From positions 7,570,501 through 7,634,500 of the forward strand of contig JBAIZL010000376.1 of the NCBI GenBank assembly GCA_036971475.1: a stretch of 64,000 nt of DNA, written 5' to 3'. This DNA is from Prosapia bicincta (lineage: Eukaryota > Arthropoda > Insecta > Hemiptera > Cercopidae). The position numbers were made by a program, and so were the translations under genes. Below the pieces are notes generated by a model, which saw only the letters and a program-made list of their open reading frames with translations, was not told where the DNA came from and did no database searches. This document shows, in pieces, positions 1 to 16,429 of the stretch; the stretch's first letter is position 1, and each line of letters starts with the position of its first letter.

Positions 1-3000
1 GTAAACAATATATTTTTTTCAAGATTTTAAAATGGTTAGCAAGGCTTTCATGAATTTTGTGAAAATATTATATTTTTTCAACATTTCGTAATGCCTAGCA
101 ACGCTTTCATGAATTTTGTAAAAAAAATATATTTTGTTGACATTTCAAAATGCCTAGCAACGCTTTCTTGAATTTTGTAAAAAAAATAACTTTTTCAACA
201 TTTCAAAATGCCTAGCAACGCTTTCATGAATTTCGTAAAAAAATATATTTTTTCAACCTTTTAAAATGCATAGCAACGCTTTCAGGAATATTGTGAACAA
301 AATATATTTTTTCAACATTTCGTAATGCCTAGCAACGCTTTCATGAATTTTGTAAAAAAAATATATTTTGTTGACATTTCAAAATGCCTAGCAACGCTTT
401 CTTGAATTTTGTAAAAAAAATAACTTTTTCAACATTTCAAAATGCCTAGCAACGCTGTTATAAATAATGTAAACAAAATATATTTTTTCAACATTTTAAA
501 ATGCATAGCAGCGCATTCATGAATTTTGTGTAAACATTATATTTTTTCTACATTTCATAATTCCTAGCAACGCTTTCATGAATTTTGTAAAAAAAATTTA
601 TGTTTTCAACATTTTAAAATGCCTAGCAACGCTTTCATGAATTTTGTGAAAATAATATATTTTTTAAACATTTCCAAATGACTAGCAACGCTGTTATGAA
701 TAATGTGAAAAACGTATATTTTTTCAACATTTCATATTGCCTAGCAACGCTTTCAGGAATTTTGTAAACAATATATTTTTTTCAACATTTTAAAGTGCTT
801 AGTAATGCTTTCATGAATTTGTGAAAACATTATATTTTTTCAACATTTCATAATGCCTAGCAACGCTTTCATGAATTTTGTAAAAAAAATATATTTTTTC
901 AACATTTCAAAATGCCTAGCAACGCTTTCATGAATTTTGTAAAAAAATTATATTTTTTCAACATTTCAAAATGCCTGGCAACGCTTTCATGAATTTTGTA
1001 GAAAAAAATATATTTTTTCAACATTTTAAAATGCATAGCAACGCTTTCATGAATTTTGTGAAAACATAATATTTTCACAACATTTCATAATGCCTAGCAA
1101 CGCTTTCATGAATTTTGTAAAAAAAATATTATATCAACATTTTAAAATGCATAGCAACGCTTTCAATAATTGTATGAAGATTTATATTTTTTCAACATTT
1201 CAAAATGCCTAGCAACGCTTTCATGAATTTTGTAAAAAAAACATATTTTTTTCAACATTTTAAATACCTAGCAACGCTTTCATGAATTTTGTAAAAAAAT
1301 ATATTTTTTCAACATTTCAAAATGCCTAGCAACGCTTTCATGAATTTTGTAAAAAAAATATACTTTTTCAACATTTCAAAATGCCTAGCAACGCTGTTAT
1401 AAATAATGTAAACAAAATATATTTTTTCAACATTTCATAATGCCTAGCAACGCTTTCATGAATTTTGTAAAAAAAATATATTTTTTCAACATTTCAAAAT
1501 GCCTAGCAACGCTTCCTTGAGTTTTGTAAAAAAAATATATTTTTTCAACATTTTAAAATGCCTAGCAACGCTTTCATGAATTTTGTGAAAATAATATATT
1601 TTTTAAACATTTCAAAATGCCTAGCAACGCTTTCATGAATTTTGAAAAAAAAAATATTTTTTTCAACATTTTAAAATGCATAGCAACGCTTTCAGGAATA
1701 ATGTGAACAAAATATATTTTTTCAACATTTCATAATGCCTAGCAACGCTTTCATGAATTTTGTAAAAAAAATATATTTTTTCAACATTTAAAAATGCCTA
1801 GCAACGCTTTCATGAATTTTGTAAAAAAATTATAATTTTTCAACATTTCAAAATGCCTGGCAACGCTTTCATGAAATTTGTAGAAAAAAATATATTTTTT
1901 CAACATTTTAAAATGCATAGCAACGCTTTCATGAATTTTGTGAAAACATAATATTTTCACAACATTTCATAATGCCTAGCAACGCTTTCATGAATTTTGT
2001 AAAAAAAATATTATATCAACATTTTAAAATGCATAGCAACGCTTTCAATAATTGTATGAAGATTTATATTTTTTCAACATTTCAAAATGCCTAGCAACGC
2101 TTTCATGAATTTTGTAAAAAAAATATACTTTTTCAACATTTCAAAATGCCTAGCAACGCTGTTATAAATAATGTAAACAAAATATATTTTTTCAACATTT
2201 CATATTGCCTAGCAACGCTTTCACGAATTTTGTAAAAAAAATATATTTTTCATCATTGTAAAATACCTAGCAACTCTTTAATGAATTTTGTAAAAAAAAT
2301 ATATTTTTTCAACATTTCAAAATGCCTAGCTACGCTTTCATGAATTTTGTAAAAAAAATATATTTTTTCAACATTTCAAAATGCCTAGCAACGCTTTCAT
2401 GAATTTTGTAAAAAAATTATATTTTTTCAACATTTCAAAATGCCTAGCAACGCTTTCATGAATTTTGTAGAAAAAAATATATTTTTTCAACATTTTAAAA
2501 TGCATAGCAACGCTTTCATGAATTTTGTGAAAGCATAATATTTTCTCAACATTTCATAATGCCTAGCAACGCTTTCATGAATTTTGTAAAAAAAATATTA
2601 TATCAACATTTTAAAATGCATAGCAACGCTTTCAATAATTGTATGAAGATTTATATTTTTTCAACATTTCAAAATGCCTAGCAACGCTTTCATGAATTTT
2701 GAAAAAAAAAATATACTTTTTCAACATTTCAAAATGCCTAGCAACGCTGTTATAAATAATGTAAACAAAATATATTTTTTCAACATTTTAAAATGCCTAG
2801 CAACGCTTTCATGAATTTTGTAAAAAAAATATATTTTTTCAACATTGTAAAATACCTAGCAACGCTTTCCTGAATTTTGTAAAAAAAATATATTTTTTCA
2901 ACATTGTAAAATACCTAGCAACGCTTTCACGAATTTTGTGAAAAAAATATATTTTTTCAACATTTCTAAATGCCTAGCAACGCTTTCATGAATTTAGTAA

Positions 3001-6000
3001 ACAAAACATATTTTTTCCTCATTTCAAAATGCCTAGTACCGTTTTTATGAATATTGTGGAAAATATTTATTTTTTCTGCATTTCATATTGCCTAGCAACG
3101 CTTTCACTAATTTTGTAAAAAAAATATATTTGTTCAACATTTCAAAATGCCTAGCAAGGCATTCATGAATTTTGTGAAAAAAATCTATTTTTTCAACATT
3201 TCTAAATGCCTAGCAACGTTGTTATGAATAATGTGAAAAATATATATTTTTTCAACATTTCAAAATGCCTAGCAACGCTTTCATGAGTTTTGTGAAAAAA
3301 ATATATTTTTTCAACATTTCAAAATGCGTAGCAATGCTGTATGAACAATGTGAAAAATATATATTTTTTCAACTTTTCAAAATGCCTAGCAATGCTTTCA
3401 TGAATTTTGTAAAAAAAATATACTTTTTCAACATTTCAAAATGCCTAGCAACGCTTCCTTGAGTTTTGAAAAAAAAAATATTTTTTCAACATTTTAAAAT
3501 GCCTAGCAACGCTTTCATGAATTTTGTGAAAATAATATATTTTTTAAACATTTCTAAATGACTAGCAACGCTGTTATGAATAATGTGAAAAACGTATATT
3601 TTTTCAACATTTCATATTGCCTAGCAACGCTTTCAGGAATTTTGTAAACAATATATTTTTTTCAACATTTTAAAGTGCTTAGTAATGCTTTCATGAATTT
3701 GTGAAAACATTATATTTTTTCAACATTTCATAATGCCTAGCAACGCTTTCATGAATTTTGTAAAAAAAATATATTTTTTCAACATTTCATAATGCCTAGC
3801 AACGCTTTCATGAATTTTGTAAAAAAAACATATTTTTTCAACATTTCAAAATGCCTAGCAACGCTTTCATGAATTGTGTAAAAAAATTATATTTTTTCAA
3901 CATTTCAAAATGCCTAGCAACGCTTTCATGAATTTTGTAGAAAAAAATATATTTTTTCAACATTTTAAAATGCATAGCAACGATTTCATAAATTTTGTGA
4001 AAACATAATATTTTCTCAACATTTCATAATGCCTAGCAACGCTTTCATGAATTTTGTAAAAAAAATATTATATCAACATTTTAAAATGCATAGCAACGCT
4101 TTAAATAATTGTATGAAGATTTATATTTTTTCAAAATTTCAAAATGCCTAGCAACGCTTTCATGAATTTTGTAAAAAAAAAAATATTTTTTTCAACATTT
4201 TAAAATGCCTAGCAACGCTTTCATGAATTTTGTAAAAAAATATATTTTTTCAACATTTCAAAATGCCTAGCAACGCTTTCATGAATTTTGTAAAAAAAAT
4301 ATACTTTTTCAACATTTCAAAATGCCTAGCAACGCTGTTATAAATAATGTAAACAAAATATATTTTTTCAACATTTCATAATACCTAGCAACGCTTTCAT
4401 GAATTTTGTAAAAAAAATATATTTTTTCAACATTTCAAAATGCCTAGCAACGCTTTCATGAATTTTGTGAAAATAATTTATTTTTTAAACATTTCAAAAT
4501 GCCTAGCAACGCTTTCATGAATTTTGAAAAAAAAATATTTTTTTCAACATTTTAAAATGCATAGCAACGCTTTCAGGAATAATGTGAACAAAATATATTT
4601 TTTCAACATTTCAAAATGCCTAGCAACGCTTCCTTGAGTTTTGTAAAAAAAATATATTTTTTCAACATTTCAAAATGCCTAGCAACGCTTTCATGAATTT
4701 TGTAAAAAAATTATATTTTTTCAACATTTCAAAATGCCTGGCAACGCTTTCATGAATTTTGTAGAAAAAAATATATTTTTTCAACATTTTAAAATGCCTA
4801 GCAACGCTTTCATGAATTTTGTAAAAAAATTATATTTTTTCAACATTTCAAAATGCCTGGCAACGCTTTCATGAATTTTGTAGAAAAAAATATATTTTTT
4901 CAACATTTTAAAATGCCTAGCAACGCTTTCACGAATTTTGTAAAAAAAATATATTTTTCAACATTGTAAAATACCTAGCAACTCTTTAATGAATTTTGTA
5001 AAAAAAATATATTTTTCAACATTTCAGAATGCCTAGCAACGCTTTCATGAATTTTGTAAAAAAAATATATTTTTCAACATTGTAAAATACCTAGCAACTC
5101 TTTAATGAGTTTTGTAAAAAAAATTTATTTTTTCAACATTTTAAAATGCCTAGAAACGCTTTCATGAATTTTGTGAAAATAATATATTTTTTAAACATTT
5201 CTAAATGACTAGCAACGCTGTTATGAATAATGTGAAAAACGTATATTTTTTCAACATTTCATATTGCCTAGCAACGCTTTCAGGAATTTTGTAAACAATA
5301 TATTTTTTTCAACATTTTAAAGTGCTTAGTAATGCTTTCATGAATTTTTGAAAACATTATATTTTTTCAACATTTCATAATGCCTAGCAACGCTTTCATG
5401 AATTTTGTAAAAAAAATATATTTTTTCAACATTTCAAAATGCCTAGCAACGCTTTCATGAATTTTGTAAAAAAATTATATTTTTTCAACATTTCAAAATG
5501 CCTGGCAACGCTTTCATGAATTTTGTAGAAAAAAATATATTTTTTCAACATTTTAAAATGCATAGCAACGCTTTCATGAATTTTGTAAAAAAAATATTAT
5601 ATCTACATTTTAAAATGCATAGCAACGCTTTCAATAATTGTATAAAGATTTATATTTTTTCAACATTTCAAAATGCCTAGCAACGCTGTTATAAATAATG
5701 TAAACAAAATATATTTTTTCAACATTTCATAATGCCTAGCAACGCTTTCATGAATTTTGTAAAAAAAATATATTTTTTCAACATTTCAAAATGCCTAGCA
5801 ACGCTTCCTTGAGTTTTGTAAAAAAAATATATTTTTTCAACATTTTAAAATGCCTAGCAACGCTTTCATGAATTTTGTGAAAATAATATATTTTTTAAAC
5901 ATTTCAAAATGCCTAGCAACGCTTTCATGAATTTAGAAAAAAAAAATATTTTTTTCAACATTTTAAAATGCATAGAAACGCTTTCAGGAATAATGTGAAC

Positions 6001-9000
6001 AAAATATATTTTTTCAACATTTCATAATGCCTAGCAACGCTTTCATGAATTTTGTAAAAAAAATATATTTTTTCAACATTTCAAAATGCCTAGCAACGCT
6101 TTCATGAATTTTGTAAAAAAATTATATTTTTTCAACATTTCAAAATGCCTGGCAACGCTTTCATGAATTTTGTAGAAAAAAATATATTTTTTCAACATTC
6201 TAAAATGCATAGCAACGCTTTCATGAATTTTGTGAAAACATAATATTTTCACAACATTTCATAATGCCTAGCAACGCTTTCATGAATTTTGTAAAAAAAA
6301 TATTATATCAACATTTTAAAATGCATAGCAACGCTTTCAATAATTGTATGAAGATTTATATTTTTTCAACATTTCAAAATGCCTAGCAACGCTTTCATGA
6401 ATTTTGTAAAAAATTATATTTTTTCAACATTTCAAAATGCCTAGCAACGCTTTCATGAATTTTGTAAAAAAATTATATTTTTTCAACATTTCAAAATGCC
6501 TAGCAACGCTTTCATGAATTTTGTAGAAAAAAATATATTTTTTCAACATTTTAAAATGCATAGCAACGCTTTCATGAATTTTGTGAAAGCATAATATTTT
6601 CTCAACATTTCATAATGCCTAGCAACGCTTTCATGAATTTTGTAAAAAAAATATTATATCAACATTTTAAAATGCATAGCAACGCTTTCAATAATTGTAT
6701 GAAGATTTATATTTTTTCAACATTTCAAAATGCCTAGCAACGCTTTCATGAATTTTGTAAAAAAAATATACTTTTTCAACATTTCAAAATGCCTAGCAAC
6801 GCTGTTATAAATAATGTAAACAAAATATATTTTTTCAACATTTTAAAATGCCTAGCAACGCTTTCATGAATTTTGTAAAAAAAATTTATTTTTTCAACAT
6901 TGTAAAATACCTAGCAACGCTTTCCTGAATTTTGTAAAAAAAATATATTTTTTCAACATTGTAAAATACCTAGCAACGCTTTCACGAATTTTGTGAAAAA
7001 AATATATTTTTTCAACATTTCTAAATGCCTAGCAACGCTTTCATGAATTTAGTAAACAAAACATATTTTTTCATCATTTCAAAATGCCTAGTACCGTTTT
7101 TATGAATATTGTGGAAAATATTTATTTTTTCTGCATTTCATATTGCCTAGCAACGCTTTCACTAATTTTGTAAAAAAAATATGTTTGTTCAACATTTCAA
7201 AATGCCTAGCAAGGCATTCATGAATTTTGTGAAAAAAATATATTTTTTCAACATTTCTAAATGCCTAGCAACGTTGTTATGAATAATGTGAAAAATATAT
7301 ATTTTTTCAACATTTCAAAATGCCTAGCAACGCTTTCATGAGTTTTGTGAAAAAAATATATTTTTTCAACATTTCAAAATGCGTAGCAATGCTGTATGAA
7401 CAATGTGAAAAATATATATTTTTTCAACTTTTCAAAATGCCTAGCAATGCTTTCATGAATTTTGTAAGAAAAATATACTTTTTCAACATTTCAAAATGCC
7501 TAGCAACGCTTCCTTGAGTTTTGAAAAAAAAAATATTTTTTCAACATTTTAAAATGCCTAGCAACGCTTTCATGAATTTTGTGAAAATAATATATTTTTT
7601 AAACATTTCTAAATGACTAGCAACGCTGTTATGAATAATGTGAAAAACGTATATTTTTTCAACATTTCATATTGCCTAGCAACGCTTTCAGGAATTATGT
7701 AAACAATATATTTTTTTCAAGATTTTAAAATGCTTAGCAAGGCTTTCATGAATTTTGTGAAAACATTATATTTTTTCAACATTTCGTAATGCCTAGCAAC
7801 GCTTTCATGAATTTTGTAAAAAAAATATATTTTGTTGACATTTCAAAATGCCTAGCAACGCTTTCTTGAATTTTGTAAAAAAAATAACTTTTTCAACATT
7901 TCAAAATGCCTAGCAACGCTTTCATGAATTTCGTAAAAAAGTATATTTTTTCAACCTTTTAAAATGCATAGCAACGCTTTCAGGAATATTGTGAACAAAA
8001 TATATTTTTTCAACATTTCAAAATGCCTAGCAACGCTTCCTTGAGTTTTGTAAAAAAAATATATTTTTTCAACATTTTAAAATGCCTAGCAACGCTTTCA
8101 CGAATTTTGTAAAAAAAATATATTTTTCAACATTGTAAAATACCTAGCAACTCTTTAATGAATTTTGTAAAAAAAATATATTTTTTCAACATTTCAGAAT
8201 GCCTAGCAACGCTTTCATGAATTTTGTAAAAAAAATATATTTTTTCAACATTTCAAAATGCATAGCAACGCTTTCATGAATTTTGTAAAAAAAATATACT
8301 TTTTCAACATTTCAAAATGCCTAGCAACGCTGTTATAAATAATGTAAACAAAATATATTTTTTCAACATTTCATAATGCCTAGCAACGCTTTCATGAATT
8401 TTGTAAAAAAAATATATTTTCTCAACATTTCAAAATGCCTAGCAACGCTTCCTTGAGTTTTGTAAAAAAAATATATTTTTTCAACATTTTAAAATGCCTA
8501 GCAACGCTTTCATGAATTTTGTGAAAATAATATATTTTTTAAACATTTCAAAATGCCTAGCAACGCTTTCATGAATTTTGAAAAAAAAAATATTTTTTTC
8601 AACATTTTAAAATGCATAGCAACGCTTTCAGGAATAATGTGAACAAAATATATTTTTTCAACATTTCATAATGCCTAGCAACGCTTTCATGAATTTTGTA
8701 AAAAAAATATATTTTTTCAACATTTCAAAATGCCTAGCAACGCTTTAATGAATTTTGTAAAAAATTATATTTTTTCAACATTTCAAAATGCCTGGCAACG
8801 CTTTCATGAATTTTGTAGAAAAAAATATATTTTTTCAACATTTTAAAATGCATAGCAACGCTTTCATGAATTTTGTGAAAACATAATATGTTCTCAACAT
8901 TTCATAATGCCTAGCAACGCTTTCATGAATTTTGTAAAAAAAATATTATATCAACATTTTAAAATGCATAGCAACGCTTTCAATAATTGTATGAAGATTT

Positions 9001-12000
9001 ATATTTTTTCAACATTTCAAAATGCCTAGCAACGCTTTCATGAATTTTGTAAAAAAAAAATATTTTTTTCAACATTTTAAAATGCCTAGCAACGCTTTCA
9101 TGAATTTTGTAAAAAAATATATTTTTTCAACATTTCAAAATGCCTAGCAACGCTTTCATGAATTTTGTAAAAAAAATATACTTTTTCAACATTTCAAAAT
9201 GCCTAGCAACGCTGTTATAAATAATGTAAACAAAATATATTTTTTCAACATTTCATAATGCCTAGCAACGCTTTCATGAATTTTGTAAAAAAAATATATT
9301 TTCTCAACATTTCAAAATGCCTAGCAACGCTTCCTTGAGTTTTGTAAAAAAAATATATTTTTTCAACATTTTAAAATGCCTAGCAACGCTTTCATGAATT
9401 TTGTGAAAATAATATATTTTTTAAACATTTCAAAATGCCTAGCAACGCTTTCATGAATTTTGAAAAAAAAAATATTTTTTTCAACATTTTAAAATGCATA
9501 GCAACGCTTTCAGGAATAATGTGAACAAAATATATTTTTTCAACATTTCATAATGCCTAGCAACGCTTTCATGAATTTTGTAAAAAAAATATATTTTTTC
9601 AACATTTCAAAATGCCTAGCAACGCTTTCATGAATTTTGTAAAAAATTATATTTTTTCAACATTTCAAAATGCCTGGCAACGCTTTCATGAATTTTGTAG
9701 AAAAAAATATATTTTTTCAACATTTTAAAATGCTTAGCAACGCTTTCATGAATTTTGTGAAAACATAATATTTTCACAACATTTCATAATGCCTAGCAAC
9801 GCTTTCATGAATTTTGTAAAAAAAATATTATATCAACATTTTAAAATGCATAGCAACGCTTTCAATAATTGTATGAAGATTTATATTTTTTCAACATTTC
9901 AAAATGCCTAGCAACGCTTTCATGAATTTTGTAAAAAAAATATTATATCAACATTTTAAAATGCATAGCAACGCTTTCACTTATTGTATGAAGATTTATA
10001 TTTTTTCAACATTTCAATATGCCTAGCAACGCTTTCTTGAATTTTGTAAAAAAAAAATATTTGTTTCAACATTTTAAATGCCTAGCAACGCTTTCATGAA
10101 TTTTGTAAAAAAATATATTTTTTCAACATTTCAAAATGCCTAGCAACGCTTTCATGAATTTTGTAAAAAAAATATACTTTTTCAACATTTCAAAATGCCT
10201 AGCAACGCTGTTATAAATAATGTAAACAAAATATATTTTTTCAACATTTCATATTGCCTAGCAACGCTTTCACGAATTTTGTAAAAAAAATATATTTTTC
10301 ATCATTGTAAAATACCTAGCAACTCTTTAATGAATTTTGTAAAAAAAATATATTTTTTCAACATTTCAAAATGCCTAGCAACGCTTTCATGAATTTTGTA
10401 AAAAAAATATATTTTTTCAACATTTCAAAATGCCTAGCAACGCTTTCATGAATTTTGTAAAAAAATTATATTTTTTCAACATTTCAAAATGCCTAGCAAC
10501 GCTTTCATGAATTTTGTAAAAAAATTATATTTTTTCAACATTTCAAAATGCCTAGCAACGCTTTCATGAATTTAGTAAACAAAACATATTTTTTCCTCAT
10601 TTCAAAATGCCTAGTACCGTTTTTATGAATATTGTGGAAAATATTTATTTTTTCTGCATTTCATATTGCCTAGCAACGCTTTCACTAATTTTGTAAAAAA
10701 AATATATTTGTTCAACATTTCAAAATGCCTAGCAAGGCATTCATGAATTTTGTGAAAAAAATATATTGTTTCAACATTTCTAAATGCCTAGCAACGTTGT
10801 TATGAATAATGTGAAAAATATATATTTTTTCAACATTTCAAAATGCCTAGCAACGCTTTCATGAGTTTTGTGAAAAAAATATATTTTTTCAACATTTCAA
10901 AATGCGTAGCAATGCTGTATGAACAATGTGAAAAATATATATTTTTTCAACTTTTAAAAATGCCTAGCAATGCTTTCATGAATTTTGTAAAAAAAATATA
11001 CTTTTTCAACATTTCAAAATGCCTAGCAACGCTTCCTTGAGTTTTGAAAAAAAAAATATTTTTTCAACATTTTAAAATGCCTAGCAACGCTTTCATGAAT
11101 TTTGTGAAAATAATATATTTTTTAAACATTTCTAAATGACTAGCAACGCTGTTATGAATAATGTGAAAAACGTATATTTTTTCAACATTTCATATTGCCT
11201 AGCAACGCTTTCAGGAATTTTGTAAACAATATATTTTTTCAAGATTTTAAAATGCTTAGCAAGGCTTTCATGAATTTTGTGAAAACATTATATTTTTTCA
11301 ACATTTCGTAATGCCTAGCAACGCTTTCATGAATTTTGTAAAAAAAATATATTTTGTTGACATTTCAAAATGCCTAGCAACGCTTTCTTGAATTTTGTAA
11401 AAAAAATAACTTTTTCAACATTTCAAAATGCCTAGCAACGCTTTCATGAATTTCGTAAAAAAGTATATTTTTTCAACCTTTTAAAATGCATAGCAACGCT
11501 TTCAGGAATATTGTGAACAAAATATATTTTTTCAACATTTCGTAATGAATAGCAACGCTTTCATGAATTTTGTAAAAAAAATATATTTTGTTGACATTTC
11601 AAAATGCCCAGCAACGCTTTCTTGAATTTTGTAAAAAAAATAACTTTTTCAACATTTCAAAATGCCTAGCAACGCTGTTATAAATAATGTAAACAAAATA
11701 TATTTTTTCAACATTTTAAAATGCATAGCAGCGCTATCATGAATTTTGTGAAAACATTATATTTTTTCTACATTTCATAATTCCTAGCAACGCTTTCATG
11801 AATTTTGTAAAAAAAAATATATTTTTTCAACATTTCAAAATTCCTAGCAACGCTTCCTTGAGTTTTGTAAAAAAATTTTATTTTTTCAACATTTTAAAAT
11901 GCCTAGCAACGCTTTCATGAATTTTGTGAAAATAATATATTTTTTAAACATTTCTAAATGACTAGCAACGCTGTTATGAATAATGTGAAAAACGTATATT

Positions 12001-15000
12001 TTTTCAACATTTCATATTGCCTAGCAACGCTTTCAGGAATTTTGTAAACAATATATTTTTTTCAACATTTTAAAGTGCTTAGTAATGCTTTCATGAATTT
12101 GTGAAAACATTATATTTTTTCAACATTTCATAATGCCTAGCAACGCTTTCATGAATTTTGTAAAAAAAATATATTTTTTCAACATTTCATAATGCCTAGC
12201 AACGCTTTCATGAATTTTGTAAAAAAAATATATTTTTTCAACATTTCAAAATGCCTAGCAACGCTTTCATGAATTGTGTAAAAAAATTATATTTTTTCAA
12301 CATTTCAAAATGCCTAGCAACGCTTTCATGAATTTTGTAGAAAAAAATATATTTTTTCAACATTTTAAAATGCATAGCAACGATTTCATGAATTTTGTGA
12401 AAACATAATATTTTCTCAACATTTCATAATGCCTAGCAACGCTTTCATGAATTTTGTAAAAAAAATATTATATCAACATTTTAAAGTGCATAGCAACGCT
12501 TTCAATAATTGTATGAAGATTTATATTTTTTCAACATTTCAAAATGCCTAGCAACGCTTTCATGAATTTTGTAAAAAAAAAATATTTTTTTCAACATTTT
12601 AAAACGCCTAGCAACGCCTTCATGAATTTTGTAAAAAAATATATTTTTTCAACATTTCAAAATGCCTAGCAACGCTTTCATGAATTTTGTAAAAAAAATA
12701 TACTTTTTCAACATTTCAAAATGCCTAGCAACGCTGTTATAAATAATGTAAACAAAATATATTTTTTCAACATTTCATAATGCCTAGCAACGCTTTCATG
12801 AATTTTGTAAAAAAAATATATTTTTTCAACATTTCAAAATGCCTAGCAACGCTTCCTTGAGTTTTGTAAAAAAAATATATTTTTTCAACATTTTAAAATG
12901 CCTAGCAACGCTTTCATGAATTTTGTGAAAATAATATATTTTTTAAACAATTCAAAATGCCTAGCAACGCTTTCATGAATTTTGAAAAAAAAATATTATA
13001 TCAACATTTTAAAGTGCATAGCAACGCTTTCAATAATTGTATGAAGATTTATATTTTTTCAACATTTTAAAATGCCTAGCAACGCTTTCATGAATTTTGT
13101 AAAAAAATATATTTTTTCAACATTTCAAAATGCCTAGCAACGCTTTCATGAATTTTGTAAAAAAAATATACTTTTTCAACATTTCAGAATGCCTAGCAAC
13201 GCTGTTATAAATAATGTAAACAAAATATATTTTTTCAACATTTTAAAATGCCTAGCAACGCTTTCATGAATTTTGTAAAAAAAAAATATTTTTTTCAACA
13301 TTTTAAAATGCCTAGCAACGCTTTCATGAATTTTGTAAAAAAATATATTTTTTCAACATTTCAAAATGCCTAGCAACGCTTTCATGAATTTTGTAAAAAA
13401 AATATACTTTTTCAACATTTCAAAATGCCTAGCAACGCTGTTATAAATAATGTAAACAAAATATATTTTTTCAACATTTTAAAATGCCTAGCAACGCTTT
13501 CATGAATTTTGTGAAAATAATATATTTTTTAAACATTTCAAAATGCCTAGCAACGCTTTCATGAATTTTGAAAAAAAAAATATTTTTTTCAACATTTTAA
13601 AATGCATAGCAACACTTTCAGGAATAATGTGAACAAAATATATTTTTCAACATTGTAAAATACCTAGCAACTCTTTAATGAATTTTGTAAAAAAAATATA
13701 TTTTTTCAACATTTCAGAATGCCTAGCAACGCTTTCATGAATTTTGTAAAAAAAATATATTTTTTCAACATTTCAAAATGCATAGCAACGCTTTCATGAA
13801 TTTTGTGAAAGCATAATATTTTCTCAACATTTCATAATGCCTAGCAACGCTTTCATGAATTTTGTAAAAAAAATATTATATCAACATTTTAAAATGCATA
13901 GCAACGCTTTCAATAATTGTATGAAGATTTATATTTTTTCAACATTTCAAAATGCCTAGCAACGCTTTCATGAATTTTGTAAAAAAAAAATATTTTTTTC
14001 AACATTTTAAAATGCCTAGCAACGCTTTCATGAATTTTGTAAAAATATATATTTTTTCAACATTTCAAAATGCCTAGCAACGCTTTCATGAATTTTGTAA
14101 AAAAAATATACTTTTTCAACATTTCAAAATGCCTAGCAACGCTGTTATAAATAATGTAAACAAAATATATTTTTTCAACATTTTATAATGCCTAGCAACG
14201 TTTTCATGAATTTTGTAAAAAAAATATATTTTTTCAACATTTCAAAATGCCTAGCAACGCTTCCTTGAGTTTTGTAAAAAAAATATATTTTTTCAACATT
14301 TTAAAATGCCTAGCAACGCTTTCATCAATTTTGTGAAAATAATATATTTTTTAAACATTTCAAAATGCCTAGCAACGCTTTCATGAATTTTGTAAAAAAA
14401 TTATATTTTTTCAACATTTCAAAATACCTGGCAACGCTTTCATGAATTTTGTAGAAAAAAATATATTTTTTCAACATTTCAAAATGCCTAGCAACGCTGT
14501 TATAAATAATGTAAACAAAATATATTTTTTCAACATTTCATATTGCCTAGCAACGCTTTCACGAATTTTGTAAAAAAAATATATTTTTCATCATTGTAAA
14601 ATACCTAGCAACTCTTTAATGAATTTTAAAAAAAAAAATATATTTTTTCAACATTTCAAAATGCCTAGCAACGCTTTCATGAATTTTGTAAAAAAAATAT
14701 ATTTTTTCAACATTTCAAAATGCCTAGCAACGCTTTCATGAATTTTGTAAAAAAATTATATTTTTTCAACATTTCAAAATGCCTAGCAACGCTTTCATGA
14801 ATTTTGTAGAAAAAAATATATTTTTTCAACATTTTAAAATGCATAGCAACGCTTTCATGAATTTTGTGAAAGCATAATATTTTCTCAACATTTCATAATG
14901 CCTAGCAACGCTTTCATGAATTTTGTAAAAAAAATATTATATCAACATTTTAAAATGCATAGCAACGCTTTTAATAATTGTATGAAGATTTATATTTTTT

Positions 15001-16429
15001 CAACATTTCAAAATGCCTAGCAACGCTTTCATGAATTTTGTAAAAAAAATATACTTTTTCAACATTTCAAAATGCCTAGCAACGCTGTTATAAATAATGT
15101 AAACAAAATATATTTTTTCAACATTTTAAAATGCCTAGCAACGCTTTCATGAATTTTGTAAAAAAAATATATTTTTTCAACATAGTAAAATACCTAGCAA
15201 CGCTTTCCTGAATTTTGTAAAAAAAATATATTTTTTCAACATTGTAAAATACCTAGCAACGCTTTCACGAATTTTGTGAAAAAAATATATTTTTTCAACA
15301 TTTCTAAATGCCTAGCAACGCTTTCATGAATTTAGTAAACAAAACATATTTTTTCCTCATTTCAAAATGCCTAGTACCGTTTTTATGAATATTGTGGAAA
15401 ATATTTATTTTTTCTGCATTTCATATTGCCTAGCAACGCTTTCACTAATTTTGTAAAAAAAATATATTTGTTCAACATTTCAAAATGCCTAGCAAGGCAT
15501 TCATGAATTTTGTGAAAAAAATATATTTTTTCAACATTTCTAAATGCCTAGCAACGTTGTTATGAATAATGTGAAAAATATATATTTTTTCAACATTTCA
15601 AAATGCATAGCAACGCTTTCATGAATTTTGTGAAAACATAATATTTTCACATCATTTCATAATGCCTAGCAACGCTTTCATGAATTTTGTAGAAAAAAAT
15701 ATATTTTTTCAACATTTTAAAATGCATAGCAACGCTTTCATGAATTTTGTGAAAGCATAATATTTTCTCAACATTTCAAAATGCCTAGCAACGCTTTCAT
15801 GAATTTTGTAAAAAAAATATTATATCAACATTTTAAAATGCATAGCAACGCTTTTAATAATTGTATGAAGATTTATATTTTTTCAACATTTCAAAATGCC
15901 TATCAACGCTTTCATGAATTTTGTAAAAAAAATATACTTTTTCAACATTTCAAAATGCCTAGCAACGCTGTTATAAATAATGTAAACAAAATATATTTTT
16001 TCAACATTTTAAAATGCCTAGCAACGCTTTCATGAATTTTGTAAAAAAAATATATTTTTTCAACATAGTAAAATACCTAGCAACGCTTTCCTGAATTTTG
16101 TAAAAAAAATATATTTTTTCAACATTGTAAAATACCTAGCAACGCTTTCACGAATTTTGTGAAAAAAATATATTTTTTCAACATTTCTAAATGCCTAGCA
16201 ACGCTTTCATGAATTTAGTAAACAAAACATATTTTTTCCTCATTTAAAAATGCCTAGTACCGTTTTTATGAATATTGTGGAAAATATTTATTTTTTCTGC
16301 ATTTCATATTGCCTAGCAACGCTTTCACTAATTTTGTAAAAAAAATATATTTGTTCAACATTTCAAAATGCCTAGCAACGCTTTCAGGAAGAATGTGAAC
16401 AAAATATATTTTTTCAACATTTCAAAATG